Source of the DNA: Haloarcula sebkhae
GTDB taxonomy: Archaea > Halobacteriota > Halobacteria > Halobacteriales > Haloarculaceae
Direction of reading: 5' to 3'
DNA length: 64,000 nt
Assembly: GCF_014647415.1 (NCBI RefSeq)
Contig: NZ_BMPD01000004.1
Location: 124,001 to 188,000 of the forward strand
Shown here: positions 18,227 to 26,496 of the stretch, one piece after another
Layout: each line of letters begins with the position of its first letter
How positions within the stretch are numbered: the stretch's first letter is position 1
Position numbers and translations under genes: made by a program
The notes under the pieces: model-generated
Seen by the model: the letters and a program-made list of their open reading frames with translations, nothing else
Databases searched by the model: none
What the model was told of the DNA's origin: nothing

Positions 18227-18853
18227 TTATCTATCATTGGCGATCGTGTTGTCGGTCCATAGGTCATAGCCGACGACCAGCGCCATGCCACTCGTCGGAA
18301 TAATCAACAGTAGCCTGCCAACGGGTGAGAAGTCAATGCCGGCTATCGAGAGACCGATGTATGCCACAGCCAGTACCGGTGGGACAGTGAGTGCAGCACC
18401 GAGTCGAGTGCTGTCCGCCCGGAGGTAGCCAGTGCCCCAGCCGACGAGTCCCAGTATTATAAGCGGAATCGCGAGCGCCAAGATGAGGAGCGCGGTGAGC
18501 TCTCTCCCGATATCGTTTGTCCCGGCTGTTGTGAACAACAGCGTTCCGAGTAAACAGGCTCCAGCCCCAACGAGAGCACTGAATGCGAGCACGCGCTGTA
18601 AGCGAGACATCGACGCGCTGTCACGCCTGAGTACTGTGCCCAGCCCGACTAACAGCAGCGCATTCGCGGTTATGATGAGTCCCGGTCTGAGCGTCCGTTG
18701 TACCCAAATTGCGCTAAACGGCGGTGGGTTGAACACATACGAATCACCCGGCCGCGGTGTCGGCCAAAGTTCGAGCGGCACTGCGGTGATGAGCAGACAG
18801 ACTGCACTCAACCCAAGCAGCGGACCGGCCAACCGATATGAGCGACGCCACAT
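18227..18853 (-). CDS. Hypothetical five- or six-helix membrane protein
   Basis: This 208-residue protein has a signal-like first helix (LLGLSAVCLLITAV) and about five further hydrophobic segments. I recognise no family. It starts six bases after the stop of the beta-propeller lipoprotein gene, so the two form an operon and may work together at the membrane. It ends 29 bases from the convergent DUF6498-like gene. Confidence 0.62.
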   Translation of the reverse strand: MWRRSYRLAGPLLGLSAVCLLITAVPLELWPTPRPGDSYVFNPPPFSAIWVQRTLRPGLIITANALLLVGLGTVLRRDSASMSRLQRVLAFSALVGAGACLLGTLLFTTAGTNDIGRELTALLILALAIPLIILGLVGWGTGYLRADSTRLGAALTVPPVLAVAYIGLSIAGIDFSPVGRLLLIIPTSGMALVVGYDLWTDNTIANDR

Positions 18854-18859
18854 GGCAGG

Positions 18860-20083
18860 TCACTCACCTCCGAGGGCCACGACGGTTCCGTCCGGCGACA
18901 CGCTCACGATTCCGCCATCGAGTACCGCCAGTGAGACTGCCTGATACTCGGTCGGATACTGCCATACTGCCTCGCCGAGACGCGTGGTGAACGCGGTGAG
19001 GCCATCATCACTCTGGAACGTGAACACAGCGTCGTCAGCCGCGGCAGTCACCGCGCCACCGAGATTGATTTCCGAGCACCACCGGGGCTCTGGTGGTCCG
19101 TTTTCGACGCGGTCGAAGGCGAACGTCGCGCTGGCGGACTCACCTGGGCGCTCGATCGCATACACGCTATCGGGCGTCACGACCGGGAACTCGAGTGACC
19201 GTCTGTCGTCGAGACGCCACTGCTCGCTCCCGTCTGTGAGTGACCGGCCTATCAGATCGCCGTACGTGTTGCTCACATAGACGGTCCCATCAGAGACGAC
19301 GGGATAGCCCTCAGGTCGATCCGAGTGTTCCCACTGGACCTCGCCAGTTGCGGCGTCTACCGCCACTATCTCCTGTCCAGCAATAATGACGGTGTCGTCA
19401 GCTACGGCCAGCCTCGTCCCGTCGGCGGTCGCCGTCCACTGCCGGCGTCCGTCGTCGGTCGCAAATCTCGCTACCCCGTCAGTCGTGGGGACGAACAGGG
19501 CGTCGTCAGTCACAACTGGAACGCCTGCCCCGGCCGTGTCTGTGTTTCGCCACGCAACTGCCCCGTCCGCAACCTCGAATGCAGCGATACCGTCTGCCGT
19601 CGCGAGAAAGACGTGACTGTTAGCTATCACCGGTGGCGCTGGTTCGTCTCCAATGTCGACCACTGACGGAACCGTCGCCGGTGTGAGATCTCGCCGCCAC
19701 TGTTCTTCGCCGTCACGGAGCGATAGGGCGACGACACTGGTCGCTGTCGTTAGCACGACAGTGCCGTCAGCGACGACCACCGCGCTTGCACCGGTGGTTT
19801 CACCGTCACCAGACGCTGTTGAAATATCTGCGTGCCATCTGACCGATGGTGTCGTGGTTTCCATCCCGACTGGCGCATAGCCCGTGTTCGTCGCGTCGAA
19901 CCGCGGCAACGGCCACGAGCCGTCGGGCACTGTCTCGAAGCCAGAACTGTCGATATCCGGTTCGACTGTATGAGATGGGTCTGGTGCGCCGTCGTCAGGG
20001 CACGACGACGAACAGCCAGCGATACTGGCGACTGATCCAGTGGCGACCATTCCGAGGAATGTCCGCCGCAGCGTGGAGGGCAT
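18860..20083 (-). CDS. PQQ-like beta-propeller lipoprotein
   Basis: This exported protein has 407 residues. The N-terminus has a basic stretch and a lipobox IAGC near residue 23 (RRTFLGMVATG before it), which suggests a lipid anchor. The body consists of repeated blades of the type VVADGTVVLTTATSVVALSLRDGEEQWR, each ending in a Trp-containing strand, which is the PQQ/BamB-type propeller repeat. Haloarchaea have many such proteins and a cofactor is not assured. It is the first gene of a two-gene operon with a membrane protein. Confidence 0.82.
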   Translation of the reverse strand: MPSTLRRTFLGMVATGSVASIAGCSSSCPDDGAPDPSHTVEPDIDSSGFETVPDGSWPLPRFDATNTGYAPVGMETTTPSVRWHADISTASGDGETTGASAVVVADGTVVLTTATSVVALSLRDGEEQWRRDLTPATVPSVVDIGDEPAPPVIANSHVFLATADGIAAFEVADGAVAWRNTDTAGAGVPVVTDDALFVPTTDGVARFATDDGRRQWTATADGTRLAVADDTVIIAGQEIVAVDAATGEVQWEHSDRPEGYPVVSDGTVYVSNTYGDLIGRSLTDGSEQWRLDDRRSLEFPVVTPDSVYAIERPGESASATFAFDRVENGPPEPRWCSEINLGGAVTAAADDAVFTFQSDDGLTAFTTRLGEAVWQYPTEYQAVSLAVLDGGIVSVSPDGTVVALGGE

Positions 20084-20252
20084 CGACTGCCTGTTCTGAT
20101 AGCTCGATAAAAAATGTTAATACGATATCCCAACGTGCAAGAAATTCAACCACCGGTTGTCCAGAAGACACATACACATTCTCAGCAACAGTCTGGGAGA
20201 CTCTCTACTATTGTTCGAGAATTATTTCTCAGACAAATGTAACAAAAATTAG
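20084..20252. other. A/T-rich intergenic stretch before a gene remnant
   Basis: Together with the remnant at 20253-20471, this makes a 467-base interval between the propeller lipoprotein and the MTH865-like gene. I see no intact gene, tRNA or obvious hairpin here. The segment 20190-20260 is unusually A/T-rich for this genome (runs of AAAAATTAGAAAAA). It includes the promoter region of the minus-strand lipoprotein gene. Confidence 0.4.
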
Positions 20253-20471
20253 AAAAACATTCCCAATATCGGTTCTATAGCCGAAACGACGCTCGCTACA
20301 ATTGACGAACTACTGGAGGGCGCTTTCGACGACGTGGATGGCTCTGAAGCCCGATACAAACTCAGAAGTGCGCGACAACTTCTACAAGTAGTTCAAGAGC
20401 CACAGGATATCGCGGTTGAAGCCATCGATACTGCCGCCGAGGGCGAAGACATCCTGAAAAACATCCGCTAA
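20253..20471 (+). pseudogene. Open coding-like frame without a start codon (probable 5'-truncated gene)
   Basis: After a TAG at 20250-20252, a frame stays open to the TAA at 20469-20471. It encodes a helical acidic segment (IDELLEGAFDDVDGSEARYK, then LRSARQLLQVVQEPQDIAVE and DTAAEGEDILKNIR). Codon choice and amphipathic helices look coding. There is no ATG, and the first in-frame GTG lies inside the conserved-looking part (at GAC GTG GAT). The leading sequence is A/T-rich, as if the 5' end was lost. It could instead be a 45-residue gene using that GTG. I do not recognise the family. Confidence 0.4.
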
Positions 20472-20550
20472 CTCGGCTATACCGAGTGATGCGTGACTAC
20501 GACTGTTTGCACAGAACAAGCCTTTTGTCTCTCTCAACCAAGTCTCCGGT

Positions 20551-20814
20551 ATGACAGAAGACACTGCCGGGCAGCTTCGAGCGGAATTAGAGGCGGTTTT
20601 CACCAGCGCAGAGTACCCCGTCGAAGAACCGATGGAACTGGTGCCAGTGCTGCCGGACGGCCCAAGTACGACCTTCGAAGCAGGAGATGTCCGCGTCGGG
20701 GTGATGGATTTTGGTACAGAATACGCCGAGTATCAGGACTATCCCTACGAGACGGCTTCGGCCCTTATCGACGATCTGATGGCCGGCTTTCGGGAAGAAG
20801 GACTGTTTGACTGA
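20551..20814 (+). CDS. MTH865-like family protein
   Basis: This 87-residue acidic protein matches the archaeal MTH865-like family as I know it. It has an N-terminal helix (AGQLRAELEAVF), the conserved MELVPVLPDGPSTTFEAGD segment, and a C-terminal helix ending DDLMAGFREEGL. The family is a small EF-hand-like helical fold of unknown function. The ATG at 20551 is used. It lies alone between the gene remnant and the copper chaperone. Confidence 0.8.
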   Translation: MTEDTAGQLRAELEAVFTSAEYPVEEPMELVPVLPDGPSTTFEAGDVRVGVMDFGTEYAEYQDYPYETASALIDDLMAGFREEGLFD

Positions 20815-20922
20815 GCCGAACTTTCCGTCTCCCCTCTCCACGGGGTGACAGTCATCCGCTACCCAGCAGTGGTACCGAACCCGTATCGACAACAGTTACT
20901 ACAGTATTTGCGACTGGCTGTC

Positions 20923-21120
20923 TCAGGTCCCCGCGTCATACCCCGCATCCTCCACAGCGGCGATGAGCTGTTCCGTGCTGACATCGCCGTCGACAGACAC
21001 CTGATCGGCGTTTCTGTCGGCCTCTGCGTCTTTGACACCGGCGAGCGCCTCGATGGCTTCTTCGACGGTCTGCTCACAGTGACCGCAACTCATCCCTTCG
21101 ACGGTCAGGGTTGTGGACAT
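20923..21120 (-). CDS. Heavy-metal-associated domain protein, copper chaperone (CopZ-like)
   Basis: This protein is a single HMA domain of 65 residues, with the metal site GMSCGHC (Cys12 and Cys15) and the ferredoxin-like pattern TLTVEGM and SVDGDVSTEQLIAAVEDAGYDAG. It should bind Cu(I) in the cytoplasm and pass it to a P-type ATPase, which is not in the window. It stands alone, followed by a long non-coding stretch on its promoter side. Confidence 0.9.
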   Translation of the reverse strand: MSTTLTVEGMSCGHCEQTVEEAIEALAGVKDAEADRNADQVSVDGDVSTEQLIAAVEDAGYDAGT

Positions 21121-21760
21121 GGTGTTTTAAACGAGGAAGGCATGGAACTTTTCGATTACGAATTAACTACCAAAAACCTAGCAAATAGCCTCGAAAACAA
21201 CAGTCAGATATTCACAAACCTCATTCGGAAGTGCTGTAATCTGGGCGAAACAGTTTGTGTTGTAACTGAAAGTCACAAGAGCTTTTTACTTGCTTGGTAA
21301 CCTTGCACGTGGGTTCTGATACTTGGCTCCACAGTCAGTGTGTGTCTCCCCCCGGCCACTGATGTACCGGAGTGCAGAACCTGTCGTCGTGGTTGGCGAC
21401 ACGCAGTGGGTTGCACACAGTTTCTCCCACCCCACCCCTTGCAGCCCACTCATCCGTTGACCCGAGTTGCGGTCAGTGTGTCTTCCCTTATTGACAGAGA
21501 GACTGCCATGTACCGGCTTTGGTGTTGCTGTGAGTAAACCAAGACCTGCGTTTTCAAGGGTCGCTACCGCAGCACTGTGCTTGCAGTCGCTGCCATCCAC
21601 CTCAGGCAACGAAGTGGCTAGCTACCAATTACTGAATATACACGGTCGTCTGTCGTAGCTGTTGACCCTCAGCACATACCTGACCGAATGACAACAGCGC
21701 AAATAGTGAACAAATCATATTGAATAATAGTGTATGTCTTTGCACCGTCCAGCGTGCATT
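21121..21760. other. Long interval (about 640 bases) without a convincing gene
   Basis: Short frames of up to 107 codons exist on both strands, but none shows a start signal, a recognisable domain or haloarchaeal codon use. One 55-codon minus-strand frame (about 21286-21453) contains several cysteines in no clear zinc pattern. Base 21121 onward is A/T-rich, and the segment 21300-21600 returns to G/C-rich sequence with Cys/His-rich translations. It could hold a non-coding RNA or a decayed element; I could not fit it to RNase P RNA or 7S RNA consensus blocks. Confidence 0.35.
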
Positions 21761-21761
21761 A

Positions 21762-21798
21762 ATCAAATTTGATAATTTCATGAACAGTAATATAATTT
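21762..21798 (+). promoter_or_regulatory. Promoter of the chemotaxis transducer gene with two palindromes
   Basis: The perfect 12-base palindrome ATCAAATTTGAT (21762-21773) and the 8-base palindrome TTCATGAA (21777-21784) sit directly before a TATA box TATAATTT (21791-21798). The box centre is about 24 bases before the ATG at 21818, so the mRNA is probably leaderless. The palindromes cover the position where an activator or a BRE-proximal repressor would bind. Confidence 0.5.
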
Positions 21799-21817
21799 CT
21801 GAGCGTTTTTCAGAGAC

Positions 21818-23731
21818 ATGGCAAATGGTAACATGACAGGTGCTGGAAACATTGGAAGCCGGGACACCACCGGCGGCAATGGTGGCTTCCTCTCGACTAT
21901 CCCGGATGGGAGTTCAATTCCCGACGAAACGTGGCAACGCCGCCACAAATATTTCATAATCACAGTTCTGGCGCATATCCCGTTTCTGTTGATTCTAGGG
22001 CTCGTCGAAACGACGCAGAGTCCGATCATCGGCGCAGCCATCCCCGCCGTACCGACCGGACGGGTGCTGCTTCAGATTGGTCTCATTGCTGGGTTTGCGT
22101 TCGCCGCAGCCCTACCGCAACTCAGCCGTCGAGTGCGAACTGTGCTAGCGGTCACGGGACTCGCGTTCTGTACCGGCACGCTTGTGCACTTTAGCGGCGG
22201 GTACATTGAGGCACACTTCCACTTCTTCATCGCAATCGGCATCGCCGCAATCTATGAAGATTGGATTCCGTTCGGCATCGGCATCGCGTACGTCGTCGTG
22301 AGCCACATTATCTTCGGCATCATCGACCCCGCCTCAGTCTACAACCACACGGCAGCGCAACTGAACCCCATCGCTTGGGGCGCTATCCACGGCGGCTTCG
22401 TTGCAATGCTGGCGATCTCATTGACGATCCACCTGAGTTCCATCGAAAAGTCTCGACAAAAGGCACAGACAGAGATTAAACGTGCCCGCGAACGGGCGAA
22501 TAAGATCGATAATCTCGAAGAGGAGCGAGCCGAAATTGAACAGCAGCGCGAGGAAGCCCAACGTCTCAAAGACGAGGCCGAGCAGGAGCGTGAAGAGGTC
22601 GCTGCGCTCAACAGCCATCTCGAACTGAAGGCCCAGACGTACAAAGACGCAATGGAGGACATGGCGGACGGCGACTTCACAACGCGTGTTGATGCGGATA
22701 GTATGAACGATTCGATGGCTGAAATCGGCGTTGCGTTCAACGCTATGGCGGACGAACTCGAAGCGACGCTCGGCGAGATTCAGTCGTTCGCTGCTGCTGT
22801 CGATAGACAGGTCACGGAGTCGGATTCAGCACTGCAGGAAGTCGCGACGGCGAGCGACGGTGTGAGCGGCTCTATCCAGCAGATCGCTGCCGGCGCTGAT
22901 GAACAGCGGGGAATGGTCGAAGAGGCGAGCGCCGAGGTGTCGAACTTCTCAGCGGCGGTCGAAGAGATCGCGGCGTCGGCTGATGAAGTCGCACAGACTT
23001 CTGCCGAAACCGCAACAATCGCGACTGATGGGCAGTCACTCGCCGAAGACACGTTAACCGATGCCAAAGATGTCAAGGCCTCTATCGACGAAACGGTGGA
23101 GACAGTAACCGAGCTCGACGACCAGATGGCAGAGATCGCGACAATTGTCGATTTCATCTCCGATATTGCCGAACAGACGAATATGCTGGCGCTGAACGCG
23201 AACATCGAAGCGGCCCGCGCTGGGAACTCCGGGACCGGAGATGCAGGCGACGGCTTCGCTGTTGTGGCTGACGAGGTCAAGACACTGGCCGACGAGACCC
23301 AGGAGTCTGCGGGGAACATCCGAACCCGAATCGAAAACATTCAGGACCAGACCGGCACTGTCGTCAGTCAGGTTGAACGGGCGAGTGAGTTAGTTGAAAA
23401 AGAGATCGAAGCCGTTGAGCGGTCCGTTACTGCGTTCGAACGGGTTGCTGAGAACGCCGCGGAAACCGATACCGGTGTCCAAGAAATCAGCGACACGACT
23501 GATAGCCAGGCGGCGACCAGTGAAGGTGTCGTGTCGATGATCGATGAGGTCGCGGATATTAGCGTTGAGTCGGCAGACGAAACTGAATCTGTGTCTGCGA
23601 CAGTCGAAGAACAAACTGCTTCGATCAATGAAGTGAGCAATCGGATGGAGTCGCTGTCCGACCAGGCACAACAGCTCGAAACGCTGGTCGGGTCGTTCAG
23701 CGTCAGAACCGATGTCGCTCAGTCACAGTAA
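21818..23731 (+). CDS. Six-helix methyl-accepting chemotaxis transducer (HtrVIII-like)
   Basis: This 637-residue transducer has six hydrophobic helices between about residues 45 and 200, including a His-rich GGYIEAHFHFFIAIGIAAIYEDW. A long coiled coil (about 205-275) and a HAMP-like segment follow, then a full MCP signalling domain with the hairpin tip EQTNMLALNANIEAARAG. The six-helix, histidine-bearing N-terminus is the layout of Halobacterium HtrVIII, an aerotaxis transducer proposed to bind heme like cytochrome oxidase subunit I (family knowledge). Oxygen sensing here is therefore a reasonable inference. No che genes are adjacent. Confidence 0.86.
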   Translation: MANGNMTGAGNIGSRDTTGGNGGFLSTIPDGSSIPDETWQRRHKYFIITVLAHIPFLLILGLVETTQSPIIGAAIPAVPTGRVLLQIGLIAGFAFAAALPQLSRRVRTVLAVTGLAFCTGTLVHFSGGYIEAHFHFFIAIGIAAIYEDWIPFGIGIAYVVVSHIIFGIIDPASVYNHTAAQLNPIAWGAIHGGFVAMLAISLTIHLSSIEKSRQKAQTEIKRARERANKIDNLEEERAEIEQQREEAQRLKDEAEQEREEVAALNSHLELKAQTYKDAMEDMADGDFTTRVDADSMNDSMAEIGVAFNAMADELEATLGEIQSFAAAVDRQVTESDSALQEVATASDGVSGSIQQIAAGADEQRGMVEEASAEVSNFSAAVEEIAASADEVAQTSAETATIATDGQSLAEDTLTDAKDVKASIDETVETVTELDDQMAEIATIVDFISDIAEQTNMLALNANIEAARAGNSGTGDAGDGFAVVADEVKTLADETQESAGNIRTRIENIQDQTGTVVSQVERASELVEKEIEAVERSVTAFERVAENAAETDTGVQEISDTTDSQAATSEGVVSMIDEVADISVESADETESVSATVEEQTASINEVSNRMESLSDQAQQLETLVGSFSVRTDVAQSQ

Positions 23732-23802
23732 GTAGGGACCCGAATTTCTAGTTTCCGCTTGCATCAACTACCGCAGCCTGCGACCACTGACGAACCGCGC
23801 GC

Positions 23803-24237
23803 TTACTCCGACTCGGAAACGCCAACAGTGAGGACCGGAACGGACGACTTCGTGACGACCTTCTGTGCCGTGCTCCCGAGCATATTCTGTTCATACTTGT
23901 CTGCCTGCGTCCCCATCGTAATCAGATCAATATCGGCGTCTTCAACGTACGACACAATGTTGTCTGCCGGTTTGCCCCGCTGGGTCGCTGTCGAGACTTC
24001 GATTCCTTCCTGTTCCAGTGTCTCCCGGACTGCCGACGTGGCTTCTTCGCCCTCCGCGCGCAGGTTCTCAAGCACTTCGTCCTGCATCTCGTCATCCATC
24101 GACAAGAACGCCCGGTCGTCGATGACATACAGCGCGTGGACGGTAACATCCCGTCCGTCGGCAATATCGATTGTGTGTTCCAGTACCTGCTGCATTGACG
24201 CACTCCCATCCGTTGGAACGAGAATATCGCTATACAT
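23803..24237 (-). CDS. Universal stress protein (UspA family)
   Basis: This is a 144-residue single Usp domain. It begins MYSDILVPTDGSASMQQ and has the nucleotide-binding region MGTQADKYEQNMLGSTAQKVV, a variant of the G-x2-G-x9-G-S/T loop of ATP-binding members, then PVLTVG at the end. It probably acts in stress adaptation in the cytoplasm. It lies convergent to the transducer gene and is transcribed alone. Confidence 0.9.
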   Translation of the reverse strand: MYSDILVPTDGSASMQQVLEHTIDIADGRDVTVHALYVIDDRAFLSMDDEMQDEVLENLRAEGEEATSAVRETLEQEGIEVSTATQRGKPADNIVSYVEDADIDLITMGTQADKYEQNMLGSTAQKVVTKSSVPVLTVGVSESE

Positions 24238-24357
24238 CGTTCGTACAAATCAAGTTGCGACAAACATCCCTTTCGATTCTGTTCAGCCATCGCAAGTACG
24301 ACAGCTATAATACGAGTGTGGCGGACGATGCTCGGTTTCGGCCTGATTAGCACCGGT

Positions 24358-25713
24358 TCAGAGATAGCCGAGTCGCTCCAACCGCGACTTGAGGTCTACG
24401 TCGTCGAAGCCATCGATATCGTATTCTGCCATTTCGTCCTCCCCAGACGCGAGTTGGGTGATTTCGAGCGTCTCACTGTGCGCTGCGGAGTCAGCGACAA
24501 CGTCCGACGGCGAGCGGTCGATAGGTGTATCATCGTTGGACTCGGACCGTCGGCCCCGCACGACCGCTTCGTACTCATCCTCTCCCCACGCTGCGCGCTT
24601 GTAGACGGTGTCGCCGGGCCCGTCAAGATACACAAGTGACGCAGGCTGTCGAAATCGGTCCGGTTCGTCAGTGTACTGCTCGGCGTACTCAGCCGTCTGT
24701 CCGGTGGGCGGTGACTGGTATGCAGTCGTTTGCCCATCAGGTGCGACGAACCACCCGGCGTCGTCCGCTTCGCCGTCAAACGCAGCCAACACAGCGTCGG
24801 GAAACTGTGCCAACGTCGCCAGGGACTCGATTCGCCGCCCCTCGGTCTGCCCCGGTCCGCGGACGACCAGCGGGACGTGAAACAGTTCCTCCTGCGTGCC
24901 CATGCCGTGCATGACGGCCGGTGGCTCTGTGGCCGCCTGTGGCGGCTCTCCGAACCCATCACCGTGGTCCGACGTGATGACCACGAGCGTCTCGTCCAGA
25001 ACGCCTCGCGCCTCTAGATCACCGATGACTTGCTCCAGAATGGCGTCAGTCTGCCGAATCGCCCCATCGTACAGCGGTTCGAGTAGTTGTCCGATGCCCG
25101 CTGGGAGTTGCTCCCCGTAGACGCTCCACTCCCACTTGATCGGGAGTTCGTCGTGCATTGCCCAGTAAAAGTCCGCGCCCCACTCATCGTAGGCGTCCCG
25201 CGTCGCGTACGGCATATGCGCATCCATCAGATTCAGGCACGCAGCCCATGACTCGGATTGTTCGTCGATCCACTCCGTCAGCCTGTCAGCGTACCAGAAC
25301 CCGTCGACACCGTTGCGGGTCTCGGACGGATCGTCAACGTCTGTCGAGTCGGGCCGTTCCGTGACGACGGACTCGAAGCTATCACTGAGTCCGGACGGGT
25401 GAACCGTGAGATACGGGTTCTCGGTGAACACACCGGTTTCGTAGCCTTCCCCATCGAGGAAATCAAAGATGGTCTGCCCGGGTTCCAGCCGTTCGGTTAT
25501 CTGGAGTTTATGGCCCTCTGAGGGAACACCGGTGAACAGGCTCGTATGGGCCGGCAGCGACCAGCTCGCGGTCGTCCGTGCCTGCGTGTACACTGTCGCC
25601 TCCCGAGCGAATTCTTCCAGAAAGGGTGTGGTCTTGCGCCGGTGACCTAACAACGAGGTGTTCGCCGCGCGGACGCAGTCGAGAACCACGAGTAACACGT
25701 TTGGCCGACCCAT
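24358..25713 (-). CDS. Sulfatase-family (alkaline phosphatase superfamily) protein
   Basis: This 451-residue protein starts MGRPNVLLVVLDCVRA and has the superfamily metal motif TSDHGDGFGE near residue 215. The position of the sulfatase C/S-x-P-x-R motif reads WSLPAHTSLFTG, so the nucleophile would be Ser, and the invariant Arg is replaced by His. The usual RADH after the first metal Asp is RAAN. It may therefore be a phosphohydrolase, sugar-phosphate transferase or a non-formylglycine sulfatase. I use the ATG at 25713 and not the TTG at 25719. No signal peptide is seen, so it should be cytoplasmic. Confidence 0.78.
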   Translation of the reverse strand: MGRPNVLLVVLDCVRAANTSLLGHRRKTTPFLEEFAREATVYTQARTTASWSLPAHTSLFTGVPSEGHKLQITERLEPGQTIFDFLDGEGYETGVFTENPYLTVHPSGLSDSFESVVTERPDSTDVDDPSETRNGVDGFWYADRLTEWIDEQSESWAACLNLMDAHMPYATRDAYDEWGADFYWAMHDELPIKWEWSVYGEQLPAGIGQLLEPLYDGAIRQTDAILEQVIGDLEARGVLDETLVVITSDHGDGFGEPPQAATEPPAVMHGMGTQEELFHVPLVVRGPGQTEGRRIESLATLAQFPDAVLAAFDGEADDAGWFVAPDGQTTAYQSPPTGQTAEYAEQYTDEPDRFRQPASLVYLDGPGDTVYKRAAWGEDEYEAVVRGRRSESNDDTPIDRSPSDVVADSAAHSETLEITQLASGEDEMAEYDIDGFDDVDLKSRLERLGYL

Positions 25714-26000
25714 TGTCAAACTTTAGGAGGTGTCCACGGCAAAAGTATGTTCTGTAATCGGGAATTTCATTGTCGTGCTGGTAGACAGTACCTACTCGCC
25801 GGGGAGTCGATAGCCTCGGTGTACAGAACTAACTGCCTCCCCGTCATTGGACGGGATCGATTTTGTGTCAGTGAGCGCACGCTCCACTCCTCACTGCCGC
25901 CAGAAATCATCACCGCTGTTAGTACTGTTCGGCGGGATTTTACAATCAAATAGGCGATACCAAAATAATCAACACACAGTGTGCCAGACTCCGCGGGAGT
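25714..26000. other. Intergenic region between the sulfatase-like and ribbon-helix-helix genes
   Basis: This interval of about 290 bases separates two divergent genes. Frames of 60 to 68 codons are present on both strands, but they lack start signals and family features. It must contain the promoter of the sulfatase-like gene near 25740. No tRNA or strong hairpin was seen. Confidence 0.4.
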
Positions 26001-26010
26001 ATATTTTATA
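26001..26010 (+). promoter_or_regulatory. TATA box of the ribbon-helix-helix regulator gene
   Basis: The sequence is ATATTTTATA, nearly self-complementary, centred 31 bases before the GTG start at 26037. Transcription would begin near 26031, giving an almost leaderless mRNA with only a few untranslated bases. Confidence 0.55.
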
Positions 26011-26036
26011 TGGGTCGACAGTCTGATGAGTAATAC

Positions 26037-26435
26037 GTGGTCAAGTCAACGGTTCGGTTCCCTGAAGCGGTGATGGACTGCGTCGAGGAGATGGTAGAAG
26101 AGGGTGTCTTCTCGAACAAGTCCGAGTTTCAGCGGTTCGCCGTTGAGTACGTCCTTTCGGAAATCGAGGACTACGAACCCGAGATGGTTGATTTCGACGA
26201 ACTACAGAAAGAAGTCTTTCAACACCAGCCGGTTTCCAACCGGGGCGAGATGTCACCAGAGATCAACGAGAACTTCTACGAGAACGCCGCGCGCGTCCGA
26301 CAGTTCGCAATTCGTGGTGACATCGAGACCGCAGAGGAGTACATCGACACTGCGTACCCCGTTACTGACCCTCGCTGCTTACTGCTTGACGACTTGCTCG
26401 AATCCTATCGACAGCACGACACCGAAGACGAATAG
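26037..26435 (+). CDS. Ribbon-helix-helix (CopG-like) transcriptional regulator
   Basis: This protein has 132 residues. The first 45 residues form a ribbon-helix-helix fold: strand VKSTVRFPEAV, helix DCVEEMVEEGVF, SNKSEFQRFAVEYVL as the second helix. A further 85 residues are acidic and helical, perhaps for oligomerisation or a partner. Its strand sequence and length class resemble the haloarchaeal CdrS/CdrL-type regulators, but I cannot assign it to them. It uses a GTG start, supported by the TATA box spacing. Confidence 0.75.
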   Translation: MVKSTVRFPEAVMDCVEEMVEEGVFSNKSEFQRFAVEYVLSEIEDYEPEMVDFDELQKEVFQHQPVSNRGEMSPEINENFYENAARVRQFAIRGDIETAEEYIDTAYPVTDPRCLLLDDLLESYRQHDTEDE

Positions 26436-26496
26436 TCGCTTTCTGGAGCCGATACTTGATTGCCACGCCGTATTTGATCGAACTATTCTCTGGACG

